A stretch of 64,000 bases of DNA from JBBIWA01 sp037439425 (lineage in GTDB: Bacteria; Acidobacteriota; Blastocatellia; RBC074): NCBI GenBank assembly GCA_037439425.1, contig JBBIWA010000001.1:62001-126000 (forward strand), read 5' to 3'. This document shows positions 9,191 to 18,511 of the stretch, piece after piece. A program made the translations under genes and the position numbers. The notes below the pieces were generated by a model. That model saw only the letters and a program-made list of their open reading frames with translations, had not been told where the DNA came from and ran no database searches. The stretch's first letter is position 1. The number at the start of each line of letters is the position of its first letter.

Positions 9191-9238
9191 GCGTGGCGAT
9201 TTACGGCGAATTGCTCCACGTAAAAAACTGCTAAATAG
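9191..9238 (+). promoter_or_regulatory. SAM-II-like riboswitch aptamer
   Basis: The layout follows the SAM-II (metA/SAM-alpha) H-type pseudoknot. P1 is formed by GCGTGG (9191-9196) and CCACGT (9216-9221). The loop carries GATTTA...AATTGC, close to the conserved GAUUUA...UUGC of SAM-II. The A-rich L3 is followed by GCTAAATAG (9230-9238), matching the conserved GCUAAAAAG. UUGC in the loop can pair with GC(U)A to make P2. It lies ~120 nt upstream of a methionine/folate gene, the expected context. SAM-II is best known from Alphaproteobacteria. The call rests on motif recognition by eye. Confidence 0.68.
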
Positions 9239-9285
9239 CCATTAGTACCGGTCTTAGATAGCAGAGTTATCAAAGTCACCGACGA

Positions 9286-9317
9286 CCTCGCGCTCAAAGG
9301 CGCGGGGTTTTTTATTT
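9286..9317 (+). terminator. Intrinsic terminator in the leader
   Basis: Stem CCTCGCGC (9286-9293) with GCGCGGGG (9300-9307), a 6-nt loop and a T-run from 9308. It sits between the SAM-II-like aptamer and the start codon at 9357, so it probably serves as the expression platform. It could also end transcription from upstream. Confidence 0.8.
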
Positions 9318-9356
9318 GGGTCTTGAGCTTTTTCAGAACCCGCCCCGGAGCAAGTT

Positions 9357-11198
9357 ATGGACAGCTTTCGCCAGTTCATCCAGCAAGATCGAGTCCGCGT
9401 CTTCGACGGCGCGATGGGCACGATGATCTATTCCAAGGGAGTTTACATCAACCGCTGCTATGACGAGCTTAATCTCTCAAGTCCTGACATCGTCCTGGGG
9501 ATTCATCGCGAATATGTGAAGGCCGGAGCCGAGATCATTGAGACCAACACTTTCGGCGCTTCGCGTCTGAAGCTGGCGCAGCAAGGCCTGGACGACCGGC
9601 TGGAAGAGATCAACGTGGCGGCGGCAAGGCTGGCCCGCCGCGCGGCGCAAAGCGCTCATCACCAGGTCTTCGTCGCTGGCGCGATCTCTCCACTTGGAGT
9701 CCGGATCGAGCCTTATGGCCCGACCTCGGTTGACGAAGCCAAGGACCTCTTTAAAGAACAGGCGCAGGCGCTGCTCGAAGGTGGCGTGGATTGCTTTGTG
9801 CTGGAAACCTTTCATGACTTGGCCGAGATGCAGCAAGCAATCCGCGCCGTGCGCGAGTTATGCGATCTGGTCATCTTCGCACAGATGACCATCAACGATC
9901 ACGGCGAGACCTCTTTCGGCACACCCCCAGAGCTCTTCACCCAGAAGCTCGATCAATGGGGAGCCGATGTGGTGGGGCTGAATTGCTCGGTCGGTCCACA
10001 GATCATCCTGGAAGCAATTGAGAAGATGCGTCCGCTAACCTCGCGCAAGCTCTCCGCGCAACCTAACGCGGGCCTGCCACGAGATGTCCAGGGCCGGATG
10101 ATGTATATGTGCTCGCCTGAATATATGGCCAAGTATGCCAAGCGCTTGATTCAGGCAGGCGTCAAATTCATCGGCGGCTGCTGCGGCACCACGCCTGAAC
10201 ATATCAAGCTGATCGTTGATGCGGTGCGCGCGCTCAGTCCTGGCCGCCGTCAGATCAGCGCCATTGCCGTCGAAGAGCAGAAAGTCCAGCTTGAACCGGT
10301 GCCGCTTGAAGAACGCTCGCGCCTGGCGCGCAAGGTCGCTCACGGCGAGTTTGTCACCAGCGTCGAAATCGTCCCGCCCAAAGGCTGCGATCCCACGAAG
10401 ATGCTCGAAGGCGTGCGCCTGTTGAAAGAAGCTGGCATTGATGCCGTCAATGTGCCTGATGGGCCGCGTGCGCAATCGCGCATGGGTGCTCTGGCCGTCT
10501 CCCTCATTATCCAGCAGCAAGTCGGCATCGAGACGGTCACCCATTATTGTTGCCGCGACCGCAACCTGCTAGGCATGCAATCGGACCTGCTCGGCGCGGC
10601 GGCCCTGGGTTTGAGAAACTTTCTGCTGATCACGGGCGATCCACCGAAGATGGGCCCCTACCCGGATGCGACTGCGGTCTTTGATATCGATTCGATCGGC
10701 TTGACTAATCTGGTCAATCGGCTCAATCACGGACTCGATCCCGGCGGTAATCCGATTGGTAAGCCGACGGCATTTTTCATCGGCGTGGGGGTCAATCCTG
10801 GCGCGATTGACCTGGAGCACGAGATTCGTCGCTTCGAGTGGAAAGTTGAAGCAGGAGCTGAGTTCGCCATCACGCAACCGGTCTTCGATCCTGAACAGTT
10901 GAAGCGGTTTCTCAAACGGATCGAGCATTGTCGCATCCCGATCATTCCGGGCATCTGGCCGCTGGTGAGCTATCGCAACGCTGAATTCTTGAACAATGAA
11001 GTGCCTGGAGTTTCAGTGCCGCCGCATATCCTCGAACGCATGCGCCGGGCTCCTGATGGGCCAGCGGCGCTGAAAGAAGGTGTGCAGATCGCTCAGGAGA
11101 TGCTGCAGGAAGTGCGGCCCTTTGTGCAGGGCGTGCAGGTGTCAGCGCCGTTTGGTAGGATCCCGCACGCGCTCGAAGTCTTTGCAGTCTTATCATAA
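9357..11198 (+). CDS. Bifunctional homocysteine S-methyltransferase / 5,10-methylene-THF reductase
   Basis: 613 residues with the two-domain layout of B. subtilis YitJ. Residues 1-~300 are a homocysteine-binding domain with VFDGAMGTMIYSKG at the start and the zinc ligands GLNCSVG and GGCCGTT. Residues ~325-613 are a MetF-type TIM barrel, starting with TSVEIVPPKGCDPTKM and containing HYCCRDRN and LLITGDPPKMGPYPDATAV. The reductase makes 5-methyl-THF, the methyl donor for MetH encoded downstream; the first domain can methylate homocysteine. The ATG has GGAG 6 nt upstream. The leader carries a SAM-II-like aptamer and a terminator, so repression by SAM is likely. Confidence 0.93.
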   Translation: MDSFRQFIQQDRVRVFDGAMGTMIYSKGVYINRCYDELNLSSPDIVLGIHREYVKAGAEIIETNTFGASRLKLAQQGLDDRLEEINVAAARLARRAAQSAHHQVFVAGAISPLGVRIEPYGPTSVDEAKDLFKEQAQALLEGGVDCFVLETFHDLAEMQQAIRAVRELCDLVIFAQMTINDHGETSFGTPPELFTQKLDQWGADVVGLNCSVGPQIILEAIEKMRPLTSRKLSAQPNAGLPRDVQGRMMYMCSPEYMAKYAKRLIQAGVKFIGGCCGTTPEHIKLIVDAVRALSPGRRQISAIAVEEQKVQLEPVPLEERSRLARKVAHGEFVTSVEIVPPKGCDPTKMLEGVRLLKEAGIDAVNVPDGPRAQSRMGALAVSLIIQQQVGIETVTHYCCRDRNLLGMQSDLLGAAALGLRNFLLITGDPPKMGPYPDATAVFDIDSIGLTNLVNRLNHGLDPGGNPIGKPTAFFIGVGVNPGAIDLEHEIRRFEWKVEAGAEFAITQPVFDPEQLKRFLKRIEHCRIPIIPGIWPLVSYRNAEFLNNEVPGVSVPPHILERMRRAPDGPAALKEGVQIAQEMLQEVRPFVQGVQVSAPFGRIPHALEVFAVLS

Positions 11199-11212
11199 CT
11201 GAGGAATTTATC

Positions 11213-13134
11213 ATGGCGCGACCAAAAGAATCCCCGACTATCGCTACTGTTTACGAAGCACTCGATCTGCTGACCGTGGACCAGTTGAAGCAACTCTTAT
11301 CTTTGCTGCCCACTAAAGAGAGAGCAACTAAGAAAGGGGAACTGATGGCGCTCATCGAGCGGCACCTGTGCGGCGAGCGGCTGCGCGCGCTCTGGGAGCA
11401 GCTCGATGAGACACAGAAACTCGCGGTTGCCGAGACGATCTATTCCGCCGAAGGCACTTTTAATGCTGACCGCTTCAAAGCCAAATACGGCGAGCTGCCG
11501 GTCTTTGGCACGAAGAAAGGGGGATACCGGGAAGACCCCTCTCCGTTGCGCTTGTTCATTTACCCCGGACATCACTGGAGCGGCTCTGCTACGATCGTGC
11601 CTGAAGACCTGAAGCAGCGATTACTCAGTTTCGTGCCTAAACCGTCCGCGCCCGCGCTCCCGTCAACAGACCAATTGCCTGAGCATTTCGAGCTAGTGGA
11701 AAAGGTGTACGAGTGGCAGGAAGGCGACGAAGGGATCACCCTCGTGATGGGCAAAAGGGTCTACAGGATGCCCAGCCAGGAACCCGATGTCAAAATTGTC
11801 ACTCACCAGATCCCTCTGATCTGCTGCGACACCGCGTCTGCGGCGCAGCAGGATCTGCTGACCGTGCTACGCCTGATTGACAAAGGCAAAGTCGCCGTCA
11901 GCGACAAAACCTTTCAGCCTTCATCGGCGACGATGGGAGAGATCGCCTCACTGCTGCGCGGTGGAGATTTTTACCAACCAGTGCCGAAGAGGAAGGAGTG
12001 GCAGCCGGAGATTGGGCCGATCAAAGCCTTCGCCTGGCCGCTGCTGGTGCAGGCAGCCAAACTCGCGGAACTGCACGGCAAGAAGCTGGCGCTGACTAAA
12101 GCCGGGCGCAATGCCTTGAGCGCTCCGCCAGCAAAAACGCTGCGATTGATCTGGCAGCGCTGGCTGAAGGCAAAACTGCTTGATGAATTCAACCGCATTG
12201 ACGAGATCAAAGGGCAGCACGGCAAAGGCAGACGTTCAATGACTGCGGTAGAAACTCGGCGCGCTGTGATCGTCGAAGCTCTGACGGGTGTCCGGTGGGA
12301 AGCTGGGTGAAGTTTGATGACTTCGCGCGCTTTATGCAGGCGGCCGGTTTCGATTTCGAGGTCACGCGCGAACCGTGGGACTTATACATTTCCGATCCAC
12401 AGTACGGCAGCCTTGGCTACGAGGGCTATCACGACTGGGAGATCTTGCAGGGAAGATATACTCTATGTTTGTTATTCGAGTATGCTGCCACGCTCTGCTT
12501 GATAGACGTCGCCTATATTGATCCAGCAGGGGCGCGCAAAGATTTCGGGCACCTGTGAGGAACCGGTGATCTGGAGTTCCTCAGCCGCTATGATGGGTTG
12601 ATCTATTTTCGGCTCAACCCGCTTGGGGCTTACTGTCTTGGACTGACGGAAGAATATGTGCCGGCTCAGATTCGGGCGCGCGCGGCGCTCAGTGTGCTGC
12701 CCAGTTTGCGCATTAACGTCCTGGGAGAGGCGCTTTCTCCTGACGAAACTCTGTTGCTTGAAACCTACGCGGAGAAAGAGTCGGACGGGGTTTGGCAGCT
12801 CAGCCGCGAGAAGGCTCTGATCGCGGTCGAGAGCGGGCATCAGATCGCTGAGCTGCGCGAGTTTTTACAGTCACGCGATGAGCAGCCACTGCCTGAAACA
12901 GTCGAAAGCTTTATCCTCACCACTGAACGGCGGGCGCGAGCGCTACGTCTCAAAGCTCAGAGTCTGCTGATCGAATGCGCAGATGCCGACACAGCTGATC
13001 TGATCGCGCGTGACGAACGCACGAAAAAGTTGTGCTTGCGCGCGGGCGAACGTCACCTGGTAGTTCCGCTTGAAGCGGAGGAGCAGTTCCGAAAAGCTCT
13101 GCACTTGCTCGACTATGGAATGCCACGAGTATGA
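11213..13134 (+). pseudogene. Large helicase-associated-like gene, broken by frameshift and stop
   Basis: It begins 14 nt after the reductase gene. An intact N-terminal frame of 365 residues ends at 12310. The evident continuation (WVKFDDFARFMQAAGFDFEV) is in another frame from about 12295. That second frame is cut by an in-frame TGA at 12556-12558 and then resumes to 13134. Joined, the product would be ~640 residues. The style, with repeated helical blocks such as TVDQLKQLLSLLP and a C-terminal part ending LRAGERHLVVPLEAEEQFRK, recalls the N-terminal domains attached to XPB/Ssl2-type helicases, but this is a tentative memory-based match. No helicase motor motifs are present. Two independent lesions argue for a pseudogene unless they are sequencing errors. 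Confidence 0.6.
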
Positions 13135-13152
13135 CCGGGAGATGGAGACAGG

Positions 13153-13330
13153 GTGAGCGGCTATTCGAACGCTAAAGAAAAACTGGAAAATCCGCTACGC
13201 CAGCGCAGCGTGATCATTGACAGTAGAACGGGCAGTATGATCCAACGCCGCCAGTTCAATGAAGTGGGTTATCGGGGCAAGCAGTTAAAAGACGGGCTGA
13301 AATCACCAGAGTATAGCGATGAGTTTAGCA
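13153..13330 (+). pseudogene. Fossil 5' end of a second metH
   Basis: The GTG start (13153) has its own ribosome site GGAGACAGG. The translation contains PLRQRSVIIDSRTGSMIQRR and FNEVGYRGKQ, which align with LLRQRIVILDGAMGTMIQRY and LDEAAYRGAQ of the intact MetH, both starting at a GTGAGC start. About the first 45-50 codons are preserved, then the frame loses similarity and stops at 13341. The catalytic DGAMGT signature is already degraded to DSRTGS. It sits directly after the broken large gene, where an operonic metH would be expected. Confidence 0.8.
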
Positions 13331-13378
13331 ATTCCAGATAAGATCATTTAATCAACACGGCTGACGGCAGCTACATTG

Positions 13379-13531
13379 ATGCAAGAGTTGGCGCTGGCTT
13401 TATTCCAACGTGAAAAGCTCACCTGGGGACAGGCCAGTCAGCTCGCGGGGATGAGCCAATGGCAGTTTCAGCAATTGCCGGGCAGCCGGAATATTCCTAT
13501 TCATTACCGCCCAACTTTGAGGGTAACGTGA
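13379..13531 (+). pseudogene. UPF0175-type antitoxin, N-terminally truncated remnant
   Basis: A 50-codon frame. ELALALFQREKLTWGQASQL then AGMSQWQFQQL and RNIPIHY match the C-terminal two-thirds of UPF0175 (COG2886) proteins, which are small putative DNA-binding antitoxins with a 'k-AaelaGms' helix-turn-helix. The usual N-terminal strand is missing; the sequence upstream is the metH fossil. Its TGA (13529-13531) overlaps the GTG of the intact metH. No toxin gene accompanies it. Confidence 0.6.
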
Positions 13532-16500
13532 GCACTGATTCAAACAAGAAAAAGTTGCTGCTGGAGCTGCTGCGCCAGCGCATTGTCATCCTCGACGGCG
13601 CGATGGGCACAATGATTCAGCGCTACCAGCTCGATGAGGCAGCCTATCGTGGCGCGCAGTTCGCAGACTGGCCGCACGAGCTGAAAGGCAACCATGATTT
13701 GCTCTCGCTCACCCAGCCTCAGATCATCGAAGCCATCCACCGCCAGTATCTGGAAGCGGGCGCCGACATCATCGAGACCAACACTTTCACTGCCACGGCT
13801 ATCTCTCAAGCCGACTACCAGACAGAGCATCTGGTCTACGAGATCAACTTGGCTGGCGCTCAAATTGCGCGGCGTGCAGTCGAAGCGTTTACGGCCACCC
13901 GTCCCGAGCGCGTTTGTTTTGTGGCAGGTTCTCTGGGACCGACCAATCGCACGGCGTCGCTTTCGCCCGATGTCAATCATCCCGGCTTGCGCGCTGTCAC
14001 TTTCGACCAGCTTATGGAAGCCTACTACGAGCAAGTCCGCGGTTTGATGGATGGTGGTGTAGACCTGCTGCTGGTTGAAACCATCTTTGACACGCTCAAT
14101 GCAAAGGCTGCGCTCTTCGCCATCGAAAAATATTTTGCTGAGCATGGCCGCCGCCTGCCCGTGATGATCTCGGTCACGATCACTGACGCCAGCGGGCGCA
14201 CACTTTCAGGTCAAACGGTCGAAGCCTTCTGGAATTCGGTCTCACACGCGAGTCCGCTCAGCGTCGGGATCAATTGTGCGCTCGGAGCCGCCCAGATGCG
14301 GCCTTACATCGAAGAGCTTTCCGCTCTGGCCCCGGTCTATTTAAGTTGTTATCCCAACGCTGGCCTGCCTAATGCCTTCGGCGGCTACGACGAGACGCCG
14401 GAGCAGATGGCTGAGGTGCTCGAAGACTTCGCGCTCAACGGCTGGCTCAATATCGTCGGTGGTTGCTGTGGCACGACGCCGGAGCATATCCGGGCGATCA
14501 AAGAAGCGGTCGCCGGAATCGCCCCGCGTATTCCATCTCAACCGGAACCTTACACGCGACTGAGCGGACTGGAAGCACTCACCATCCGGCCTGAGACCAA
14601 CTTCGTCAATATCGGCGAGCGCACCAACGTCACTGGCTCAGCCAAGTTCGCCAAATTGATTTTGAATGGCCAATACGAAGAGGCGCTCGCGATTGCGCGG
14701 CAGCAGGTCGAAAACGGCGCGCAGATGATTGACGTGAACATGGACGAAGCGCTGCTCGATTCCGAGCGCGCCATGACGACTTTCCTCAACTTGATTGCCG
14801 CTGAGCCGGACATTGCGCGCGTGCCCATAGTCATCGACAGCTCGAAATGGTCTGTCATCGAAGCCGGCCTCAAGTGCCTTCAGGGCAAAGGCGTCGTCAA
14901 TTCGATCAGCTTGAAGGAAGGCGAAGAGAGATTCAAAGAGCAGGCACGGCTCATTCGCCGTTACGGCGCCGCCGTGATCGTGATGGCTTTCGATGAGCAG
15001 GGGCAGGCCGACACTTTGGAGCGCAAGATTGAGATCTGCGCGCGCGCCTACCGGATCCTGACCGAAGAAGTTGGCTTGCCACCGCAGGACATCATCTTCG
15101 ATCCGAACATTCTCACCGTAGCGACCGGGATTGAGGAGCATAACAATTACGCTGTCGCCTTCATCGAGGCAACACGGTGGATCAAACAAAACCTGCCGCT
15201 GGCCAAAGTCAGTGGCGGCGTGAGCAACATTTCGTTCTCCTTCCGTGGCAACAACGCCGTGCGCGAAGCGATGCATTCGGCTTTCCTCTATCACGCGATC
15301 CAGGCAGGTCTGGATATGGGCATTGTCAATGCAGGCCAATTGACGGTCTATGACGAGATCCCGAAAGACCTGCTGGAGCTGGTTGAGGATGTGCTGCTCA
15401 ATCGCCGCCCCGATGCGACCGAACGTCTGATCCAATTTGCTGAATCGGTCAAAAAACAGGGCAAAGCCGAGGTCAAAGAAGATGCCTGGCGCGCGGGCAC
15501 GGTGGAAGAACGGCTTCAGCACGCGCTGGTCAAAGGCATTGTGGACTACATCGAAGCCGATACGGAAGAGGCGCGGCAGAAGTACTCCCACCCGCTCGCG
15601 GTGATCGAAGGGCCGTTGATGGCGGGCATGAACATAGTCGGCGATCTATTCGGATCGGGCAAGATGTTTCTGCCGCAAGTGGTCAAAAGCGCGCGCGTGA
15701 TGAAGAGAGCCGTCGCTTACTTGCAGCCGTTTATGGAAGCAGAGAAGGCAGAGGGCGGCAATGGTCAAGCGCAGGGCAAGGTCCTGATAGCGACGGTCAA
15801 GGGCGATGTGCACGACATCGGCAAAAATATCGTGGGGGTTGTCCTGGGCTGCAACAACTATGAAGTGATTGACCTCGGCGTGATGGTGCCGTGCGAGAAG
15901 ATTCTCAACGCTGCGCGCCAGCACCAGGTCGATCTGATCGGGCTGAGCGGATTGATCACCCCCTCGCTGGATGAGATGGTGCATGTAGCGCGCGAAATGC
16001 AGCGCCAAGGATTTACCATCCCGCTGCTGATCGGCGGGGCCACCACCAGTCGCCTTCACACCTCGGTCAAGATCGCGCCCGCTTACGAACATCCGGTCGT
16101 GCACGTGCCGGATGCCTCGCGCGCAGTCGGCGTCCTCAGTAATCTGATCAATCCGGAGCTGAGGCAAAAATTTGCCGAAGAGAATCGACGTCAGCAAGAA
16201 CTCGACCGCGAAAGGCATAGAGAGCGGAGTGGACAAAAGCCGCTGCTGTCGCTTGAGGAAGCGCGCCAGCGCCGCGCGCCGATTGACTGGGCCAGGACTG
16301 AGATTGCCAGGCCATCGTTTATCGGCATCCGCGTGCTGGATGATTTCCCGCTAGATCAAATTGTGCCCTTCATTGATTGGACGCCGTTCTTCCACACGTG
16401 GCAGTTGCGCGGCCTCTACCCGAAGATTTTGGATGATCCCAACACCGGTCACAAAGCGAGAGAATTATTCGCTGACGCGCAGAGACTGCTGGAGCAGATA

Positions 16501-17226
16501 GTCAAAGACCGGCTACTGGTAGCGCGCGGGGTCTATGGGTTTTTCCCGGCCAATAGTGTTGGCGATGACATAGAGGTCTACGCGGACCAGTCCCGCGCGC
16601 AGGTGCGGGTGACCTTCCACACTCTGCGCCAGCAAGCTGACAAACCGGCCGGACGGCCCAACTATGCTCTGGCTGATTTCATCGCGCCGAAAGCGAGTGG
16701 GATTGATGACTACATTGGCGCTTTTGCGGTGACCTCTGGGCTGGGCCTCGAAGCTCTGTGCGAGCGATTTGAACGCGATCACGATGACTACAATTCGATT
16801 ATGGCCAAAGCGCTCGCTGATCGTCTGGCTGAAGCTTTCGCTGAGTTGCTGCACAAGCAAGCTCGCGCGGATTGGGGTTATGGTTTGAATGAAAACCTCA
16901 GCTACGAAGACCTGATCAAAGAGCGTTATCGTGGCATCCGTCCCGCGCCCGGCTATCCGGCCTGCCCGGATCACACGGAGAAGCGATTGCTGTTCGATCT
17001 GCTGCAAGCAGAAGAGAGGGTGGGCATTCATCTGACTGAAACGTTTGCGATGATTCCGGCCAGTTCGGTGAGCGGTTTGTATCTGGCACACCCTGAAGCG
17101 AGATACTTCGCCGTCGGTAAGATCGGGCGCGATCAGGTGGAAGATTACGCCCGACGTAAAGGCATAGAGCTGGCCGAGGCGGAGCGGTGGCTCGCGCCGA
17201 ATTTGAGTTACGAAATCTGGATTTGA
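13528..17226 (+). CDS. metH: Cobalamin-dependent methionine synthase
   Basis: 1232 residues, full length. I place the start at GTG 13528 (GAGGG 4-5 nt upstream) rather than ATG 13459, because the fossil copy at 13153 begins with the same GTGAGC and aligns from there. Domains in order: homocysteine domain (DGAMGTMIQRYQL; zinc ligands GINCALGA and GGCCGTT), pterin domain (FVNIGERTNVTGSAKFA), B12 domain with the axial-His motif DVHDIGKNI and GLSGLITPS, and the C-terminal SAM-binding reactivation domain (PASSVSGLYLAHPEARYF). It transfers methyl from methyl-THF to homocysteine. It works with the reductase encoded at 9357. Fossil metH pieces flank it on both sides. Confidence 0.96.
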   Translation: MSTDSNKKKLLLELLRQRIVILDGAMGTMIQRYQLDEAAYRGAQFADWPHELKGNHDLLSLTQPQIIEAIHRQYLEAGADIIETNTFTATAISQADYQTEHLVYEINLAGAQIARRAVEAFTATRPERVCFVAGSLGPTNRTASLSPDVNHPGLRAVTFDQLMEAYYEQVRGLMDGGVDLLLVETIFDTLNAKAALFAIEKYFAEHGRRLPVMISVTITDASGRTLSGQTVEAFWNSVSHASPLSVGINCALGAAQMRPYIEELSALAPVYLSCYPNAGLPNAFGGYDETPEQMAEVLEDFALNGWLNIVGGCCGTTPEHIRAIKEAVAGIAPRIPSQPEPYTRLSGLEALTIRPETNFVNIGERTNVTGSAKFAKLILNGQYEEALAIARQQVENGAQMIDVNMDEALLDSERAMTTFLNLIAAEPDIARVPIVIDSSKWSVIEAGLKCLQGKGVVNSISLKEGEERFKEQARLIRRYGAAVIVMAFDEQGQADTLERKIEICARAYRILTEEVGLPPQDIIFDPNILTVATGIEEHNNYAVAFIEATRWIKQNLPLAKVSGGVSNISFSFRGNNAVREAMHSAFLYHAIQAGLDMGIVNAGQLTVYDEIPKDLLELVEDVLLNRRPDATERLIQFAESVKKQGKAEVKEDAWRAGTVEERLQHALVKGIVDYIEADTEEARQKYSHPLAVIEGPLMAGMNIVGDLFGSGKMFLPQVVKSARVMKRAVAYLQPFMEAEKAEGGNGQAQGKVLIATVKGDVHDIGKNIVGVVLGCNNYEVIDLGVMVPCEKILNAARQHQVDLIGLSGLITPSLDEMVHVAREMQRQGFTIPLLIGGATTSRLHTSVKIAPAYEHPVVHVPDASRAVGVLSNLINPELRQKFAEENRRQQELDRERHRERSGQKPLLSLEEARQRRAPIDWARTEIARPSFIGIRVLDDFPLDQIVPFIDWTPFFHTWQLRGLYPKILDDPNTGHKARELFADAQRLLEQIVKDRLLVARGVYGFFPANSVGDDIEVYADQSRAQVRVTFHTLRQQADKPAGRPNYALADFIAPKASGIDDYIGAFAVTSGLGLEALCERFERDHDDYNSIMAKALADRLAEAFAELLHKQARADWGYGLNENLSYEDLIKERYRGIRPAPGYPACPDHTEKRLLFDLLQAEERVGIHLTETFAMIPASSVSGLYLAHPEARYFAVGKIGRDQVEDYARRKGIELAEAERWLAPNLSYEIWI

Positions 17227-17277
17227 ATAAATGCGCGTGAATTAACTGCTTCTGACTGGGTTATTCAAAGGGTAGGT

Positions 17278-18089
17278 ATGTTCACCTTCTTGTTCTGGAA
17301 TCTCAACCGAAAACCCCTAGAGAAAGTAATTGCAAACTTAGCAGTCAAACACTCTATCGACATAATAATGCTTGCTGAATGCGCTATTCCTTCAGGGAAG
17401 CTGCTTACGGTTTTGAACCAGAACAGCGAGTTTAAGCATCATCTACCTGAGAATGAGCGGCACAAGCTTGTGATTTACACCCGATTTCGGCGCGAATATC
17501 TCGGAACTAAGAAAACCCACCCCAGGTTCACAATGCGTCGGTTACGCTTGCCCGGGCTCCCGGAAGTCCTATTGGTTGTGGCTCATTCACCTAGCAAGCG
17601 AGACTGGAAAGACAGAAGTCAAGACTCTGAGTGTATCGAGCTAGCTCATGAGATCCGCAAAGTTGAAGAAGAGTTGGGGCACAGCAAAACTATCTTGGTG
17701 GGGGATTTGAACATGAATCCCTTTCAGGGTGGTGTCATTGCTGCCAATGGGCTGCACGCTGTGATGGCCCGTGATATTGCTCGAAGACGAGCAAGAATCG
17801 TTCAAGCCAGACGCTACCCGTTCTTTTACAACCCGATGTGGAATCTTTTTTGTGATGCCACTGAAGCTCCACCTGGCACTACTACTTTGAAAAAGCAGAG
17901 CACGATGTGCTTTTCTGGGATATGTATGACCAGGTTCTGGTACGGCCTGATTTACTCCCCTTCTTCCGAAATGAGGAACTAAAAATTTTAACTACTGATG
18001 GTACAATATCATTTCTCTCCGCGAAGGGGTTACCAGATACTTCGGTAGTATCAGACCATCTACCGATTCTCTTTAAGCTTAACCTATAA
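17278..18089 (+). pseudogene. Endonuclease/exonuclease/phosphatase (EEP) gene with one frameshift
   Basis: The first frame (17278-17982) shows LFWNLNRKPL (start of the EEP fold), a catalytic-type ILVGDLNMNPF block and an Arg-rich middle. At about 17885 the sensible reading moves by one base to the frame ending at 18089, giving DVLFWDMYDQVLVRPDLLPF and the terminal VVSDHLPILF (the SDH motif of the family). A one-base loss near the ACTACTACTTTG stretch explains it. A GAAAAAG run in the same place could in principle allow -1 slippage. Intact, it would be ~270 residues, a Mg-dependent phosphoesterase. The DNA here is more AT-rich than metH. It lies between the intact metH and the fossil metH 3' end. 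Confidence 0.7.
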
Positions 18090-18104
18090 TGAAAGGAGAT
18101 ACAT

Positions 18105-18491
18105 ATGGCAACCAATCAGCGCGATTTATGGCCTTCGGATATAAGTGTGTTGCCTGATATACCTACCCCGCTTTCCATTCTTCGGGAAAAGGCGTCGCTG
18201 TTAGGTGAAAAGACCAACAACCTTGTTGAAGCCGAGGTGCGCTCACATGGCAACAAAAGTGACCAGTTCGTTCATACTTTCTTTTTGGTCGCTCCAGCCT
18301 TGGATAATTATCGGTACCCGCTTCTTACCGTGACTCACAAGATTGAGCTTTATCCTCTGACCATTAGCTTTTCAGGCCTAGGGATTCAAGTGAATAATCC
18401 GGACCAGTTTACTGATGAGTTGAGGAAAATCTTCGCGGATGAGAAAACCAAGAGTGTGATTCAAGTTCTCGTCGCTCAAAGCTGCTCTTAA
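18105..18491 (+). CDS. Small hypothetical protein following EEP gene
   Basis: 128 residues with an excellent ribosome site (AAGGAG, 7 nt before ATG). It starts 15 nt after the EEP frame ends, so the two look like one unit. It is not recognised. The N-terminal part is polar (RDLWPSDISVLPDIPTPLSI); the middle contains beta-rich stretches YRYPLLTVTHKIELYPLTI; and a C-terminal helix is followed by SVIQVLVAQS. No membrane segment or metal motif is seen. It may be a partner or immunity-type protein for the EEP nuclease, but that is speculation from position only. Confidence 0.7.
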   Translation: MATNQRDLWPSDISVLPDIPTPLSILREKASLLGEKTNNLVEAEVRSHGNKSDQFVHTFFLVAPALDNYRYPLLTVTHKIELYPLTISFSGLGIQVNNPDQFTDELRKIFADEKTKSVIQVLVAQSCS

Positions 18492-18511
18492 AATCAGATA
18501 GTTGCTGCTTC

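Noticed and set aside
12556..12558. Recoded TGA (selenocysteine or Trp)
   Set aside because: The same gene also has a frameshift, no SECIS-like element was seen, and core genes here end normally at TGA.
17880..17910. Programmed -1 frameshift in the EEP gene at GAAAAAG
   Set aside because: The heptamer is not a canonical slippery site and no stimulatory hairpin was seen; a one-base deletion is simpler.
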